Source: Zygnema cylindricum
Taxonomy: Eukaryota; Streptophyta; Zygnematophyceae; Zygnematales; Zygnemataceae
DNA length: 17,749 nt
Reading direction: 5' to 3'
Assembly: GCA_037447655.1 (NCBI GenBank)
Contig: JBBHKE010001133.1
Span: 1 to 17,749, forward strand
A program made the position numbers and the translations under genes. Numbering within the stretch: position 1 is the stretch's first letter; each line of letters opens with the position of its first letter. The notes beneath the pieces are model-generated. The model saw only the letters and a program-made list of their open reading frames with translations, did no database searches and was not told where the DNA came from. This document shows, in pieces, positions 1-7,965 of this stretch.

Positions 1-480
1 ACGAGGTCGTATTGTCTCTAAGATTTTGTGGTCCCTTTGCAAATTATAGAATGGCTGGTGCTGTGACCTTGGTCAGTGTGTGTCCTACAATCCTCCAGCC
101 ACTTGAGAATCTTGAACCAGTAGCCCTTCCTGTGTGCCCTCTAAGTGGAATTTGAAAGATACATTCGATTTTCTTCCAGCCACAGCCACACCATTTTTGC
201 AGAGTACAAACTTGAAGCTTTTCATAATGTCCCGTGTTTGGTTTTTAGTTTATGTGATAATTTGCTATTTGGTTGCTATTTTAGTGTTAGGTTTTTCTTT
301 TCCGCATCCTTTGTTCCATTAGGATTTTTCTCAATTTTGTTTTGTATTTTTTCGTGAGCAATTTTTGGTTGTAAAATAATGTTTTTAGTCCCAGTGTACA
401 AAGAGTTGTGAAGAACATTGTCTTTGTAGGAATAGCTTTTCACATTCTTTACAAGGACAAGACAACACAATCTTTTAAGG
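1..480. other. no recognisable gene (left edge)
   Basis: T-rich sequence with only short overlapping open frames (about 60-70 codons) in two plus frames and one minus frame. None has a recognisable motif, and their phenylalanine/leucine-rich translations are what T-rich DNA gives by chance. It could be a 3' UTR or an intron of something to the left, but nothing in the window supports that. Confidence 0.5.
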
Positions 481-488
481 GCTCGTAG

Positions 489-655
489 ATCAAATCCTGG
501 TTAAGCCCGGTTAATCCTGGGAATTTCCCGGTTAATCCTGATTAGTCACGGTTTTTCCCGGTTTTTCCAGGTTCTGCATGTTTAAACATGTTTGTACCTG
601 TTTATACCGGTTAATCCCATTTAATCCAGGATAAATCCCGGTTTTGCCCATGCCG
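489..655. repeat. degenerate CCCGGTTAATCC short repeat
   Basis: CCCGGTT or close variants (CCCGGTTAATCC, CCCGGTTTTTCC, ACCGGTTAATCCC) recur irregularly every 15-50 bases, for example at 506, 527, 557, about 606 and about 636. A perfect 14-bp palindrome CATGTTTAAACATG sits in the middle at 577-590. It looks like a decayed minisatellite. The spacing is irregular and I cannot assign a family. Confidence 0.55.
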
Positions 656-822
656 GATGAAACCTACACACAACCTTTTATGGTGTGTTTGTTCACCCCC
701 TTTTTGAGCAACTTAAAAAAACAACTATAAGCCCTAAAAACCAATGCATGGAAACCAGGAGATCTTTGGAACTACTAAGTAAATTATACACAAACCTGTG
801 AAAACTACCTGAAAACAATATG
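656..822. other. no feature seen
   Basis: AT-rich unique-looking sequence between the CCGGTTAA repeat and the GA tract. It holds no open frame, repeat or motif that I can support. Confidence 0.4.
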
Positions 823-918
823 ACGGAGGGAAAGGAAGAGGGAGAGGGAGAGTGAGAGGGAGGATAGAAAGAGAGGCAGGGAGAGAAGGAGAGAAAGATC
901 GAGTGGGAGAGAGAGTCC
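823..918. repeat. GA-rich (polypurine) low-complexity tract
   Basis: About 95 bases that are almost all purine on the plus strand: GGGAGAGGGAGAG-type runs with few interruptions. A mirror-type polypurine tract such as this can form triplex DNA, but no function is visible. It grades into the GA-biased 11-bp satellite further right. Confidence 0.7.
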
Positions 919-1452
919 CGAAGAGGATACTACAAGTAAATGAGCTCTAATAATGACAACCCAACATTTACTACATCATTTTACCCTCTTGAGGATCTTC
1001 TCATAGTTCTCCCACACCCGACATCATATGAAGCGCCTTATCCCCTTCTACGTCCCACGGAGTCCTTTCTGATAGGTCCCCAGAGTCTAGCATGTCCCCA
1101 TCGATGCCATTCAAAGCAAGACTGTTGGGAAGTTTAGGAGATCTTATTTGCTCATCTCCCTCCACGTCAGCGTAAGGACCGCCTGCACCACTAAGAGACT
1201 GCCAGCCACCCACAGTATTTCATGTGAATCAGTTGTCCATATCTCTCCTACATGGTCACTCCTTGAAATGGACAGGGAGAGTATTAGCGTTCATCCTGTC
1301 GCCTGCCGAAGCTCACGCCGAGGCTCTAACTACAGGCCTGGAGTCCACACAACAAGAGGAGAGGTCCACGCAATTCTGACAGCCAGGCTGCGGGAGGAGA
1401 GGAAGGAGAGGAAACAGAGGACGTGCGAGAAAGGGGAACGAGAAGCAGAGGA
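919..1452. other. no recognisable gene; open frames on both strands
   Basis: Three moderate open frames overlap here: plus 940-1137 (65 codons), plus 1148-1471 (107 codons) and minus 1001-1213 (70 codons). None shows a conserved domain that I recognise. The minus frame has the most protein-like composition (mixed acidic, Gly and Ser residues) but opens on GTG with a stop just before it, so at most it would be an exon fragment. The 107-codon plus frame ends in an Arg/Glu-rich run made by the GA bias. I do not call a gene. Confidence 0.4.
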
Positions 1453-1795
1453 AGAGTTCAGTGAGAATTGAATGAGAGTTCAGTGAAAGTTGATTGAGAG
1501 TTCAGTAAGAGTTGAGTGAGAGTTAATGGAGAGTTGAGTGAGAGTTCAGTAAGAGTTCAGTGAAAGTTGAGGGAGAGTTGAGTGAGAGATGAGTCAGAGT
1601 TGAGCGGAGTTGAGAGAGACTTGAGCGAAGGTTGAGCGAGAGTTGAGCCAAGGTTGAGCGAGAGTTGAGCGAAGGTTGAGCGAGAGTTGAGCGAGAGTTG
1701 AGTGAGAGTTGAGCGAGAGGATTAAGTAAGGGTTCAAGAAGAGTTGCGAGGACTTGAGTGAGAGTTGAGTGCGAGTTGGGTGAGAGTTGAGAGCC
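1453..1795. repeat. 11-bp satellite, block 1 (GAGAGTTGAGT)
   Basis: About thirty imperfect copies of an 11-bp unit, GAGAGTTGAGY, with variants GAAGGTTGAGC, GAGAGTTCAGT and short indels. Since 3 x 11 bp = 33 bp, substitution-tolerant open frames arise on the minus strand reading as 11-residue repeats rich in Leu, Asn, Ser and Thr. These are by-products of the period and not genes. A second block of the same unit lies at 2214-2547. Confidence 0.85.
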
Positions 1796-2213
1796 TAGTT
1801 TATTCATGAGTGACTTTTTTAATTTCTTTACAAATATAAATTATTTTTTCAGGATTTTGAACTTTTCATTGTACTTTTCGCGTCCCGGGAAAAAAATTGA
1901 AAAAGTGACGTCATGTGACTTTTTTGCTCAAAATTTGACGGGGTTCAGGACGGTGACTCGTTAGTTTTGGGCAGCGCGATTTCATTTCGTTAGAGATTGC
2001 TATTTACACAAAGCGTCAGCATTGCATCGGACGGACGAAATGATCCCGCAGACAAATCGAATTGAATTATTTATTTTTGATGCGTTGTTACGTCACAGTT
2101 TGGTGAAAGTCTAAGTCAGTCAACGCATTGTATGGGCACTGCATTTGCGCCATAGGAACATTCATTATTTTCGGCTGTTTTACCATGCGTTTTATGGGCA
2201 TGACGTAACTAAT
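1796..2213. other. unique spacer inside the satellite, with three CRE-like octamers
   Basis: A 418-bp non-repetitive segment splits the 11-bp satellite. It holds TGACGTCA at 1906-1913, TTACGTCA at 2088-2095 and TGACGTAA at 2201-2208, the palindromic CRE/ATF-bZIP type of site and two one-base variants. It also has partial repeats around GCGTTKTATGGGCA (about 2122-2137 and 2186-2200). It has no open frame of note. It may be an insertion into the array, a solo LTR of an unknown family, or a higher-order spacer of the satellite. No target duplication is obvious. Confidence 0.4.
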
Positions 2214-2547
2214 TTTGAGAGAGAATTGAGTGAGAGTAGAGTGAGAGTTGAGTGCGAGTTGGGTAAGAGTTGAGTGGGAGTAGAGAGAGTTATGTGAGAG
2301 TTGAGTGAGAGTCAAGTGAGAGTTGAGAGTTGAATGAGAGTGAAGGGAGAGTTGAGCGAGGGGTGAATGAGAGTTGAGCGAGAGTCGAGCAACAGTAAAG
2401 AAGTTAAGCGAGAGTTAGCCAAGAGTTGAGAGAGAGTTGAGCAAGAATTGAATAAGAATTGAGCGAGAAAAGGGAGAGTTGAGGAAGACTTGAGAGAGAC
2501 TTCAATAAGAGTTGAAGGAGAGTTGAGCGTGAGAGTTAAGTGAGAGG
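2214..2547. repeat. 11-bp satellite, block 2
   Basis: The same GAGAGTTGAGY unit as block 1, more degenerate, with GAGAGTTGAGCG and GAATTGAATAA variants. It stops abruptly where the 3' LTR of the copia element starts and does not resume beyond the other end of the element. Confidence 0.85.
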
Positions 2548-2584
2548 ATCAGATCTACTGTCAGAAACTATAGAGGCTGAAGTA

Positions 2585-2603
2585 TGCGCTTCTAAGAAGC
2601 GCA
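2585..2603. promoter_or_regulatory. LTR hairpin 1 (3' LTR copy)
   Basis: Stem TGCGCTTC / GAAGCGCA with a TAA loop. The matching position in the other LTR (7756-7774) has stem GGCGCTTC / GAAGCGCC, so the outermost pair changes from T-A to G-C on both sides. This is what selection on RNA or DNA secondary structure would leave. In element orientation it lies close to the 3' end of the LTR (R/U5 side), where it could act in termination, reverse-transcription start or dimerisation; which one is unknown. Confidence 0.55.
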
Positions 2604-2718
2604 AGGAGTAGAAAACAGAAATAGTAAACTGAAACATTACAAAAACTAAAACAAAAACTAAAAGAACAGAAAACTGAGATAAATAGAAAACATAGGCTAG
2701 ACTTCTCTAACCAGCTAG

Positions 2719-2750
2719 ATAACGTGAACTGGAATGCCAGTTTGCGTTAT
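2719..2750. promoter_or_regulatory. LTR hairpin 2 (3' LTR copy)
   Basis: Interrupted palindrome ATAACG-TG-AACTGG-AATG-CCAGTT-TG-CGTTAT, identical in both LTRs although the sequence around it has diverged strongly. It may be a transcription-factor or integrase-related site, or an RNA stem-loop. Confidence 0.55.
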
Positions 2751-2795
2751 TAACAAAGGTAGAGCTAGCTTGGAGATTCTAACAAAATAATAAAT

Positions 2796-3563
2796 CTAAC
2801 ACCCCCCCTTTTGGTTAGAATCGAAGGACGAAGTTGGAGAGATGAATTTCGAACTGAGGCCGGGCAGGAGCCTTTGTGAGGAAGTCGGCCAGCTGCTTGG
2901 AAGTGGGACAGTAGGTAAATTTGACAGTGCCCGCAGCAATGGCGTGAAGTGGAACTGAATGTCAATATGCTTTGTCCGGCGATGGTGGACTGGGTTGCCC
3001 ATAAGTGCAAGGAAACCTTGGGAATCGCTGAAGATGACAGTGGCGGATGGTTGTGGAAACTGAAGATTGCGGAGGAGAAAGCGTAACCAGATTGCCTCCT
3101 TGGTTGCATGAGTGGCAGCCATATACTCTAATTCAGTGGAGGAAAGAGCGACGGTTGGTTGCTTTTTGGAAGCCCAGGAAATGAGGGCACCATGAAGGGA
3201 GAAACATACACTTGTAGTGGACCGTCGGGAATCGAGATCTCCTCCCCAGTCCGCGTCACAAAAGCCAACCAGCTCAGGGGAGGAGGAGCCGGTGAAGGTG
3301 AGTTTGAGGGATTTGGTCCCTTGAAGATAACGTAGAACCCTTTTGGCAGCAAGAAAGTGATCAGTTGAAGGGTTAGACACAAATTGACTGAGCTGGCCAA
3401 CGGTTACTGCTATGTCTGGACGTGTGCCCGTCATAGCATACATTAGACTCCCAACAACGGACCGATACAGCTCATGGGTTGCTCCGGGGACAGGCCCACC
3501 GGAGTTTTTAATAAGTTTGACGTTGGGGTTTAAGGGAGTGGAGATCGGGCTGCAATCTGACAT
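2796..3563 (-). pseudogene. copia RNase H domain (pol C-terminus), broken
   Basis: This is the C-terminal part of the copia polyprotein, which removes RNA from the RNA:DNA hybrid in reverse transcription. The 255-residue frame starts with the end of the RT connection (YRSVVGSLMYAMTGTRPDI, LAAKRVLRYLQGT, typical of copia). It then carries the RNase H acidic residues in DADWGGDLDSRRS (codons 3246-3257 for DADW), SSTELEYMA and FSDSQG, and the HHRRTKHIDIQ motif. After HIDIQFHF a frameshift near 2950 moves the conserved tail (KQLADFLTK type) into another frame, so the annotated stop inside the polypurine tract is not the original end. It is in the same frame as the RT segment upstream, separated only by a TAA codon. 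Confidence 0.9.
2802..2812 (-). other. copia polypurine tract
   Basis: On the minus strand AAAAGGGGGGG directly precedes the TGTTAGA start of the 3' LTR. This is the position and composition of the plus-strand primer of LTR retrotransposons, and it fixes the LTR boundary at 2801. Confidence 0.85.
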
Positions 3564-3620
3564 GGAAAATCTGGATAGGATATCTGTGATGTATTTTTCT
3601 TGGGACAGATATAAGATTTT

Positions 3621-4570
3621 TTAGGGTCGGTTTGGACCAACAAAAATGCCAAGACAATATTCAACTTCTCCTAAGTCAGTCATGGAGAAGTGGAGACTGA
3701 GCATGGTTTTGACTAGATTACTGAGGGGAAGTGAGGGACTGGCCAGGAGAAAATCATCGACATAGATAACTAGGATTACTAGAGACTCTTCATTACCTGT
3801 TAGAAAAAGACCAAAATCTGCATCAAGCTTGTTGAAGCCCTCCTTGACAAGAACGGCCTCCAGGTGTTTATTCCAAACGCGAGGTGCCTGTTTTAGGCCG
3901 TAGAGAGATTTCAGCAGTCTGCAGACAAGGTGCTCAGTGCCTGGTCCGACATATCCTTTTGGTTGGCGGATAAATATTTCTTCGCTTAATGTGTCGTAGA
4001 GGAAAGCTGCCTGCACATCCATGTGATGGACGTGCCAGTCACGGGCAGCAGCAAGGGAGAGGAGTATACGAATGGAGGTAAATTTTGCCACAGGAGCGTA
4101 CATTTCATTAAAGTCAACTCCCTCTTTCTGTAAGAAACCCTTGGCGACGAACCGGGCTTTAAAGCGGTCAAGGGATCCATCAGCTTTAGTTTTGATGCGA
4201 AAAACCCACTTCGATGCCATGACCTTTCGACCTTGTGGAAGGGATGTGAGTTCCCACGTTCCGTTTTTTTGCAAGGATGCAAATTCCGCGTCTGTGGCCA
4301 CTTTCCAGGTGGCAGCATTTGGTCCATTAATGGCGGCTGAAAAGGTTTGAGGAACTCGACCGTAGCAATGTTTGCTGCGCCATTTGCGTCACGAAGCTGC
4401 CTAGCAAGAATTCTGTCACTCTTGCGAATGGGGAGGGTTGGAGCAGCAGTGGGAGACACAAAATTGTCGTTTGGAATAACATATGGTGGTTCATCAGGAT
4501 CGACTGGGGAGAGTGAATAAGGGTCTGAAACCGTCCGAGAGAGTGGGGAAGGTATTAAATTAGAAGTCAT
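3621..4570 (-). pseudogene. copia reverse transcriptase domain, broken
   Basis: RT of the copia pol gene. From about 4301 down the frame carries the copia RT blocks: WVFRIKTKADGSLDRFKAR, FVAKGF, YAPVAKFTSIRILLSLAA, HMDVQAAFL, SLYGLKQAPRVW and the catalytic YVDD (codons 3753-3764). The catalytic aspartates of MDV and YVDD are all present. The preceding part (4570 to about 4350), with the Pro/Ser-rich linker and RKSDRILARQLRD, lies in a different frame, so there is an indel near 4350. A TAA at 3621-3623, between GIFVGPNRP and the LSQEKYITDIL motif, separates it from the RNase H frame. The apparent ATG at 4570 belongs to the inserted leader-like segment and is probably not a native start. Confidence 0.92.
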
Positions 4571-4909
4571 GGCAGCAGGAAATAGAGTGGAAAAAGGACA
4601 GCCTGAAATATAAGTTTTGGAATTGATAAAATAGACAAAACATAACAGACTTTTAAATAGAAAAGCAAGAAAATATCCGAGAGTGACCTCTCGGAAGCGG
4701 AAGTAACTTTCCTAACTCGAAGGGTCACTTGAGGGTCGCTCAAAGGATCCGGTCAGGATTTATAAGAAGATCTTTGACTGGATTCTATTCTGACCGCACC
4801 TGAGGTACGCAGAGAAAAGAAGATCAGACAGAAAAAACTAGCAGACTGAATATCGAAATCCTAGATACTGTAACCCCCTAGAATTCTAGATTTCGATATT
4901 CTAAAACAG
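4571..4909 (-). mobile_element. embedded second copia LTR plus leader fragment
   Basis: A non-coding segment interrupts pol exactly in the integrase-RT linker. Read on the minus strand it starts TGTTTTAGAATATCG (like the LTR start TGTTAGA), reaches AGATCT then CTTAT (as the main 5' LTR does), runs through a GATCC..CAAGTGACC leader and ends at GCTGCCATG. The same order is seen at 7720 to 7495 of the main element. The leader hairpin is also shared (4682-4729 here, 7624-7669 in the main leader). The LTR-like part is only about 140 bp, shorter than the 246-254 bp of the flanking LTRs. I infer a recombination or nested insertion involving a related element with loss of that element's body. Recent target duplication is not visible. 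Confidence 0.5.
4848..4901. repeat. imperfect palindrome in the embedded LTR
   Basis: GAATATCGAAATC..TAGA (4848-4865, one bulged C) pairs with TCTAGATTTCGATATTC (4885-4901) around a 19-base loop that contains CCCCC. It sits at the LTR-like start. It is either a stem-loop of that LTR or an imperfect duplication made at the rearrangement junction. Confidence 0.55.
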
Positions 4910-4917
4910 TTCTAGTT

Positions 4918-5945
4918 TTACAAACATAGAATACTTCTATCAAAGCCTGATCTTCCAACAGAAGGGGAGGATGGTAAATGTATCTCTGAAGTGGTTCTGA
5001 GGAGTGTAGGAGGGAGGAGCAGAGAAGGATGGGAGAGTGGAGAAAGATCGGCAGAATGGGTAGGAATGGTAGGGGAAATGATGGAAAGGGTTGATGAAAG
5101 AGGGTCCGGCTGGGCAAGATGAAGGGGAGTAGGGGAAGGGGAAGCATGCAGGAGTTTGAGAAGGAGAAGTGTTTCATTAAAGCCGACGTCGCGGCTGAGG
5201 ACGACTCGACGTTCGCTGGAGATCCAGATTCGGTATGCTTTGGATTCGGTTGCAAAACCGACCAAGACGCCCGATTTGGCTCAGCTGTCCTATTTGCCGG
5301 CTGGAGTATGATTTTTAACCCAAGCGGTACAAACCGAATATACGAAGGTGGGAGACGAAAGGTTTAACTCTTGTCCAAGCTTCGTAAGGTGTTTTTCCGG
5401 GAAGAGCGGAGGTTGGGGAAAGATTACGTAAGCAATTGGCAATGGCGACAGATTCTGCCCAAAAAATTGTCGGCAAGGCGGCGAAATGTAACATTGATCT
5501 TGCCATGTTGACCACTGTACGATTATATCTCTCGGAAACACCATTTTGCTGCGGCGTATGTGCGACCGTCGATTGGTGAATAATGCCGTGAGTACTGAGG
5601 AATCGCAAAAATTCAGTGGAGAAGTACTCCCCCCCATTGTCGGTTCGTAGACATTTGATACGGCAGTCAAAAGAGTTTTCAAAAGAGATTTAAATTCTTG
5701 AGACTTGTTGAACGTCTAAGATTTACGGCGAAGAAGAAAAAGATGCAAAAGCGCGTGGCATCATCAATGAAAGCTACAAAAGAGAGTGCGCCGGTGTGAC
5801 TAGGGACAGACATTGGACCACAGAGGTCAATGTGGACCAATGTGAGGGGGCCGCCAGATTTAGAAGTGGAAGATGGAAAGGACGGACGCGTTAATTTGCC
5901 TTGGATGCATCCAGAGCAAAAGGGTAGATTTTTGGGTGAAATGGA
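4918..5945 (-). pseudogene. copia integrase region, multiply frameshifted
   Basis: Integrase inserts the cDNA into the host chromosome. Pieces in order: the zinc-binding CxxC of the HHCC finger (LPFCSGCIQGK, about 5900-5930, shifted one frame from its histidines in the upstream frame); the first catalytic Asp in VHIDLCGP (codon 5826-5828); IDDATR; the second Asp in TDNGGEYF (5639-5641); the catalytic Glu in NGVSERYN (5531-5533), giving D-35-E spacing; then KTPYEAW. The C-terminal part KAYRIW..RVVLSRDVGFNE is open in another frame at 4918-5265, followed by a Pro/Ser/Leu-rich linker. At least three indels separate these parts. All catalytic residues survive even though the frame does not. Confidence 0.88.
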
Positions 5946-7495
5946 TTCAGGCCGTTGACGAGGCCTTTGCTTAACGCCTGCAAGCTAAAGGCCGAAAGGT
6001 GGCCATAACGGAGATGCCATCGTGGGAATGATTGTGGCGATGGCGATACAGCAAAGTTGGCAGATCCAACGGAGTGAAAGTGAGATAGGATGTAGATAGA
6101 GCCGGATTTGATTCCAAGCCCTACATGAGCGTGAGTAGAGGAATAGAATGTAACAGTGGTTGTGGAAAAAACTGCAGTGGCGCCTTGATTAAGGGCGGCG
6201 CCAACGGAGAATAGATTCTTTTTCAGTCCAGGAACAAATAGGACGTGAGAAAGGGATATTGGTGATGGCACGTTTGGGCGGCCGACAGTGGAGATTTGGC
6301 CGATGTGGGTTGCCGTTAAGGCAGCATTGTTACCGAGTAAAATCGTGATGGGAGAGTGAAGCGGCGATATGGTTGTAAACCAATCGGAGCGTGACGATAA
6401 ATAGTGGGACGCCCCAGAGTCCACAATCCAAGAGTCATTTGGTGTAAGTGGATCGGATTCTGTGGATGTGACAAGAGCGAAACCATAATCAGGCGATGTT
6501 GGATGATATTGACCGGCCAGCAATTGTCCCGCGACAGCTGGAATAGAACCATAAGGATAATCGCTGTACGGCTGGACGATGGGCGGCGCTTGAGGATATT
6601 CGCCAAAAGGAGCGTTGCCGTAAGAATGAGGATTGGCGAAAGGAATCGTCGGTGTGAAATATTCAGGGACGACCGACTGGATCACTTCAGCCGTAGATGC
6701 TTGGCCATGATAAGGACCGCGGCCACCAAGGCGTCCATGCCCACCTGTACGACCAGGACCGCCTTGACGATCCTGCTTGCGATTGAGTGCAGGACAATTG
6801 TCAATTATGTGGTCAAGCTCGCGGCAATAGCGACAAGAGGAAATCTTGGAGGGCCGAGTGGACAGATGATAGGCCGCCAAAGCGACACCAGAGGGAGGTG
6901 GTATATTCTGTTTCGTCTCTTCATGCGCCAGGCTGGCGATGAGAGACGGAATAGTGATAATCACAGAGGAGTTGTCGATTGATGAAATGAACGCGGAATA
7001 GGAGGACGAAAGTCCTCCTAAGATCGCCGTAATGATGTCTTCATCAGATACTGTAGAGCTGATATTCTTCAGGCGACCATCCAGGGATTTGATATTGTGA
7101 ATATATTGCTGGATACTCTCAGAGGGAAGTTTCTGAAAAGAAATCAATTGGCGACGAAGGAGAAGTTTGTTGGACCATGACCGAACTTCGTACGCATTGG
7201 TCAACAGTTTCCATGCGTCGTGAGCGGTACTAGCGTCACGGATGAGGTCAAGTTGGGAAGGCTCAAGAGCCAGAACCAATTGCGAATGCGCCTCCTCATT
7301 GCGAAGTAGACAGGCAGGTTTGGCGGTGGCATCAGAAGGTTCTGCCTCGCTTCCGTTGACAATAGACCAAAGTTTCTCCCGCCGCAAAAGGTGCTCGATC
7401 TGATACTTCCATCCGTAGAAGTCCGTGCCGTTGAATTTTGCAACGGTATTGGAATTAGCATTGAAAGGCCCATAACCTATAGCAGTAGATGACAT
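5891..7495 (-). pseudogene. copia gag, protease and start of integrase
   Basis: The longest open frame of the element. I choose the ATG at 7495 (MSSTAIGYG), since the same GCTGCCATG context heads the related leader at 4571; the frame stays open 15 codons further up to 7540. Gag: FNGTDFYGWKYQIEHLL, then the capsid-like middle with LPSESIQQYIHNIKSL, and a CX2CX4HX4C zinc knuckle (CRYCRELDHIIDNC, about residues 221-234). A Gly-rich, then Pro/Tyr-rich spacer follows. Protease: WIVDSGASHYLSS with the active-site Asp at codon 6419-6421 (about residue 359), and VLFVPGLKKNLFSVG. Pre-integrase domain: WHLRYGHLS. The frame leaves the true reading frame just after GLNPFHPK (near 5930) and ends at 5891. 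Gag, protease and pre-integrase themselves look intact. Confidence 0.92.
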
Positions 7496-7719
7496 GGCAG
7501 CGGACAAAGTAGGAGAGAAGACAAATGCAGAAAAGTACAAGGTAAAGAAAGAACAAGTGTATTTCTTAATTGTATCGAATAATACAAAGCAGTAGTTTAA
7601 GTAGAAGAGTGAAAGTCACGAGTGTGACCTTTCATGTTCTAGGGAGCTTGAGTGACTCTGAAAGGTCACTTGCCGAAAGGGCAAAAACTTAGATCCTTAG
7701 GTGTCAGTGAAGAATAAGA
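7496..7719 (-). promoter_or_regulatory. copia 5' leader with stem-loop
   Basis: Untranslated leader between the 5' LTR and the gag ATG. It has a perfect 11-bp inverted repeat, GTGACCTTTCA (7624-7634) with TGAAAGGTCAC (7659-7669), plus a smaller GTCAC/GTGAC stem just beside it. The same stem-loop in a diverged form occurs in the embedded leader at 4682-4729, which supports a role such as genome packaging or dimerisation. I do not see the usual TGGTATCAGAGC-type initiator-tRNA(Met) primer-binding site next to the LTR end; the sequence there reads CTTATTCTTCACTGACACC. Confidence 0.6.
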
Positions 7720-7755
7720 ATCAGATCTGCTGTCAGGAACTATAGAGACTGAAGT

Positions 7756-7774
7756 GGCGCTTCTAGGAAGCGCC
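7756..7774. promoter_or_regulatory. LTR hairpin 1 (5' LTR copy)
   Basis: Stem GGCGCTTC / GAAGCGCC with a TAG loop, counterpart of 2585-2603. The outer base pair is G-C here and T-A there, a two-sided change that keeps the stem. Confidence 0.55.
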
Positions 7775-7882
7775 AGGACTAGAAAGCAGAGATAGAAAAA
7801 ACTGAAACTGAAACAGAAATCTGAAGGGATAGAGACTGAGCTAAAATAGAAATCAAAGGGCTAGGCTGCTCTGACTAGCTAA

Positions 7883-7914
7883 ATAACGTGAACTGGAATG
7901 CCAGTTTGCGTTAT
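7883..7914. promoter_or_regulatory. LTR hairpin 2 (5' LTR copy)
   Basis: Same 32-base interrupted palindrome as 2719-2750, with no difference between the two LTRs. Confidence 0.55.
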
Positions 7915-7965
7915 TAACAAAGATGAAGCTAGCTTGAAGATTCTGACAAAGGAATAATTCTAACA

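Larger units (their letters stand above)
2548..2801 (-). repeat. copia 3' LTR
   Basis: About 254 bp, direct repeat of 7720-7965; the inner end is TGTTAGA preceded by the polypurine tract. By eye roughly four fifths of positions match the 5' LTR, so the insertion is old. Two inverted repeats are kept in both LTRs: 2585-2603 (8-bp stem, 3-base loop) and 2719-2750 (ATAACG and AACTGG arms around an AATG loop). The outer end abuts the 11-bp satellite. Confidence 0.88.
2548..7965 (-). mobile_element. degenerate Ty1/copia LTR retrotransposon
   Basis: A full-span copia-superfamily element read right to left: 5' LTR 7720-7965, leader, gag, protease, integrase, reverse transcriptase, RNase H, polypurine tract, 3' LTR 2548-2801. 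Integrase preceding RT is the hallmark of Ty1/copia as opposed to Ty3/gypsy. The polyprotein is broken by frameshifts near 5930, between 5640 and 5720, near 4350 and near 2950, by a TAA at 3621-3623, and by an inserted LTR/leader-like segment at about 4571-4909. The LTRs begin TGTTAGA in element orientation but end AGATCTGAT rather than in CA. I find no target-site duplication: the left flank is GAGAGG and the right flank TTTTTCAC. It cannot encode its own mobilisation as it stands. Confidence 0.93.
7720..7965 (-). repeat. copia 5' LTR
   Basis: About 246 bp, matching 2548-2801 over its whole length with many substitutions and small indels. In element orientation it starts TGTTAGAATTATTCC at 7965 and ends AGATCTGAT at 7720. 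It carries the same two stem-loops (7756-7774 and 7883-7914). The promoter should lie here, but no convincing TATA box can be singled out. Confidence 0.88.

Noticed and set aside
489-655. Telomere-like repeat
   Set aside because: The CCCGGTTAATCC motif is irregularly spaced and is neither TTAGGG nor TTTAGGG type.
1001-1213. Minus-strand 70-codon frame with protein-like composition
   Set aside because: Starts on GTG right after a stop, no domain recognised, and overlapped by plus-strand frames; too weak to call a gene.
1523-1807. Minus-strand frame with Leu/Asn/Ser/Thr 11-residue repeats (and a similar one at 2088-2315)
   Set aside because: It is produced by the 11-bp satellite, whose period gives the same pattern in every frame; no domain or start context.
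5119-5367. Plus-strand frame of 82 codons
   Set aside because: Antisense to the copia integrase C-terminus and linker, which has recognisable motifs on the minus strand.
6404-6982. Plus-strand frame of 192 codons rich in Arg
   Set aside because: Antisense to copia gag-protease, which is intact and clearly recognisable on the minus strand.
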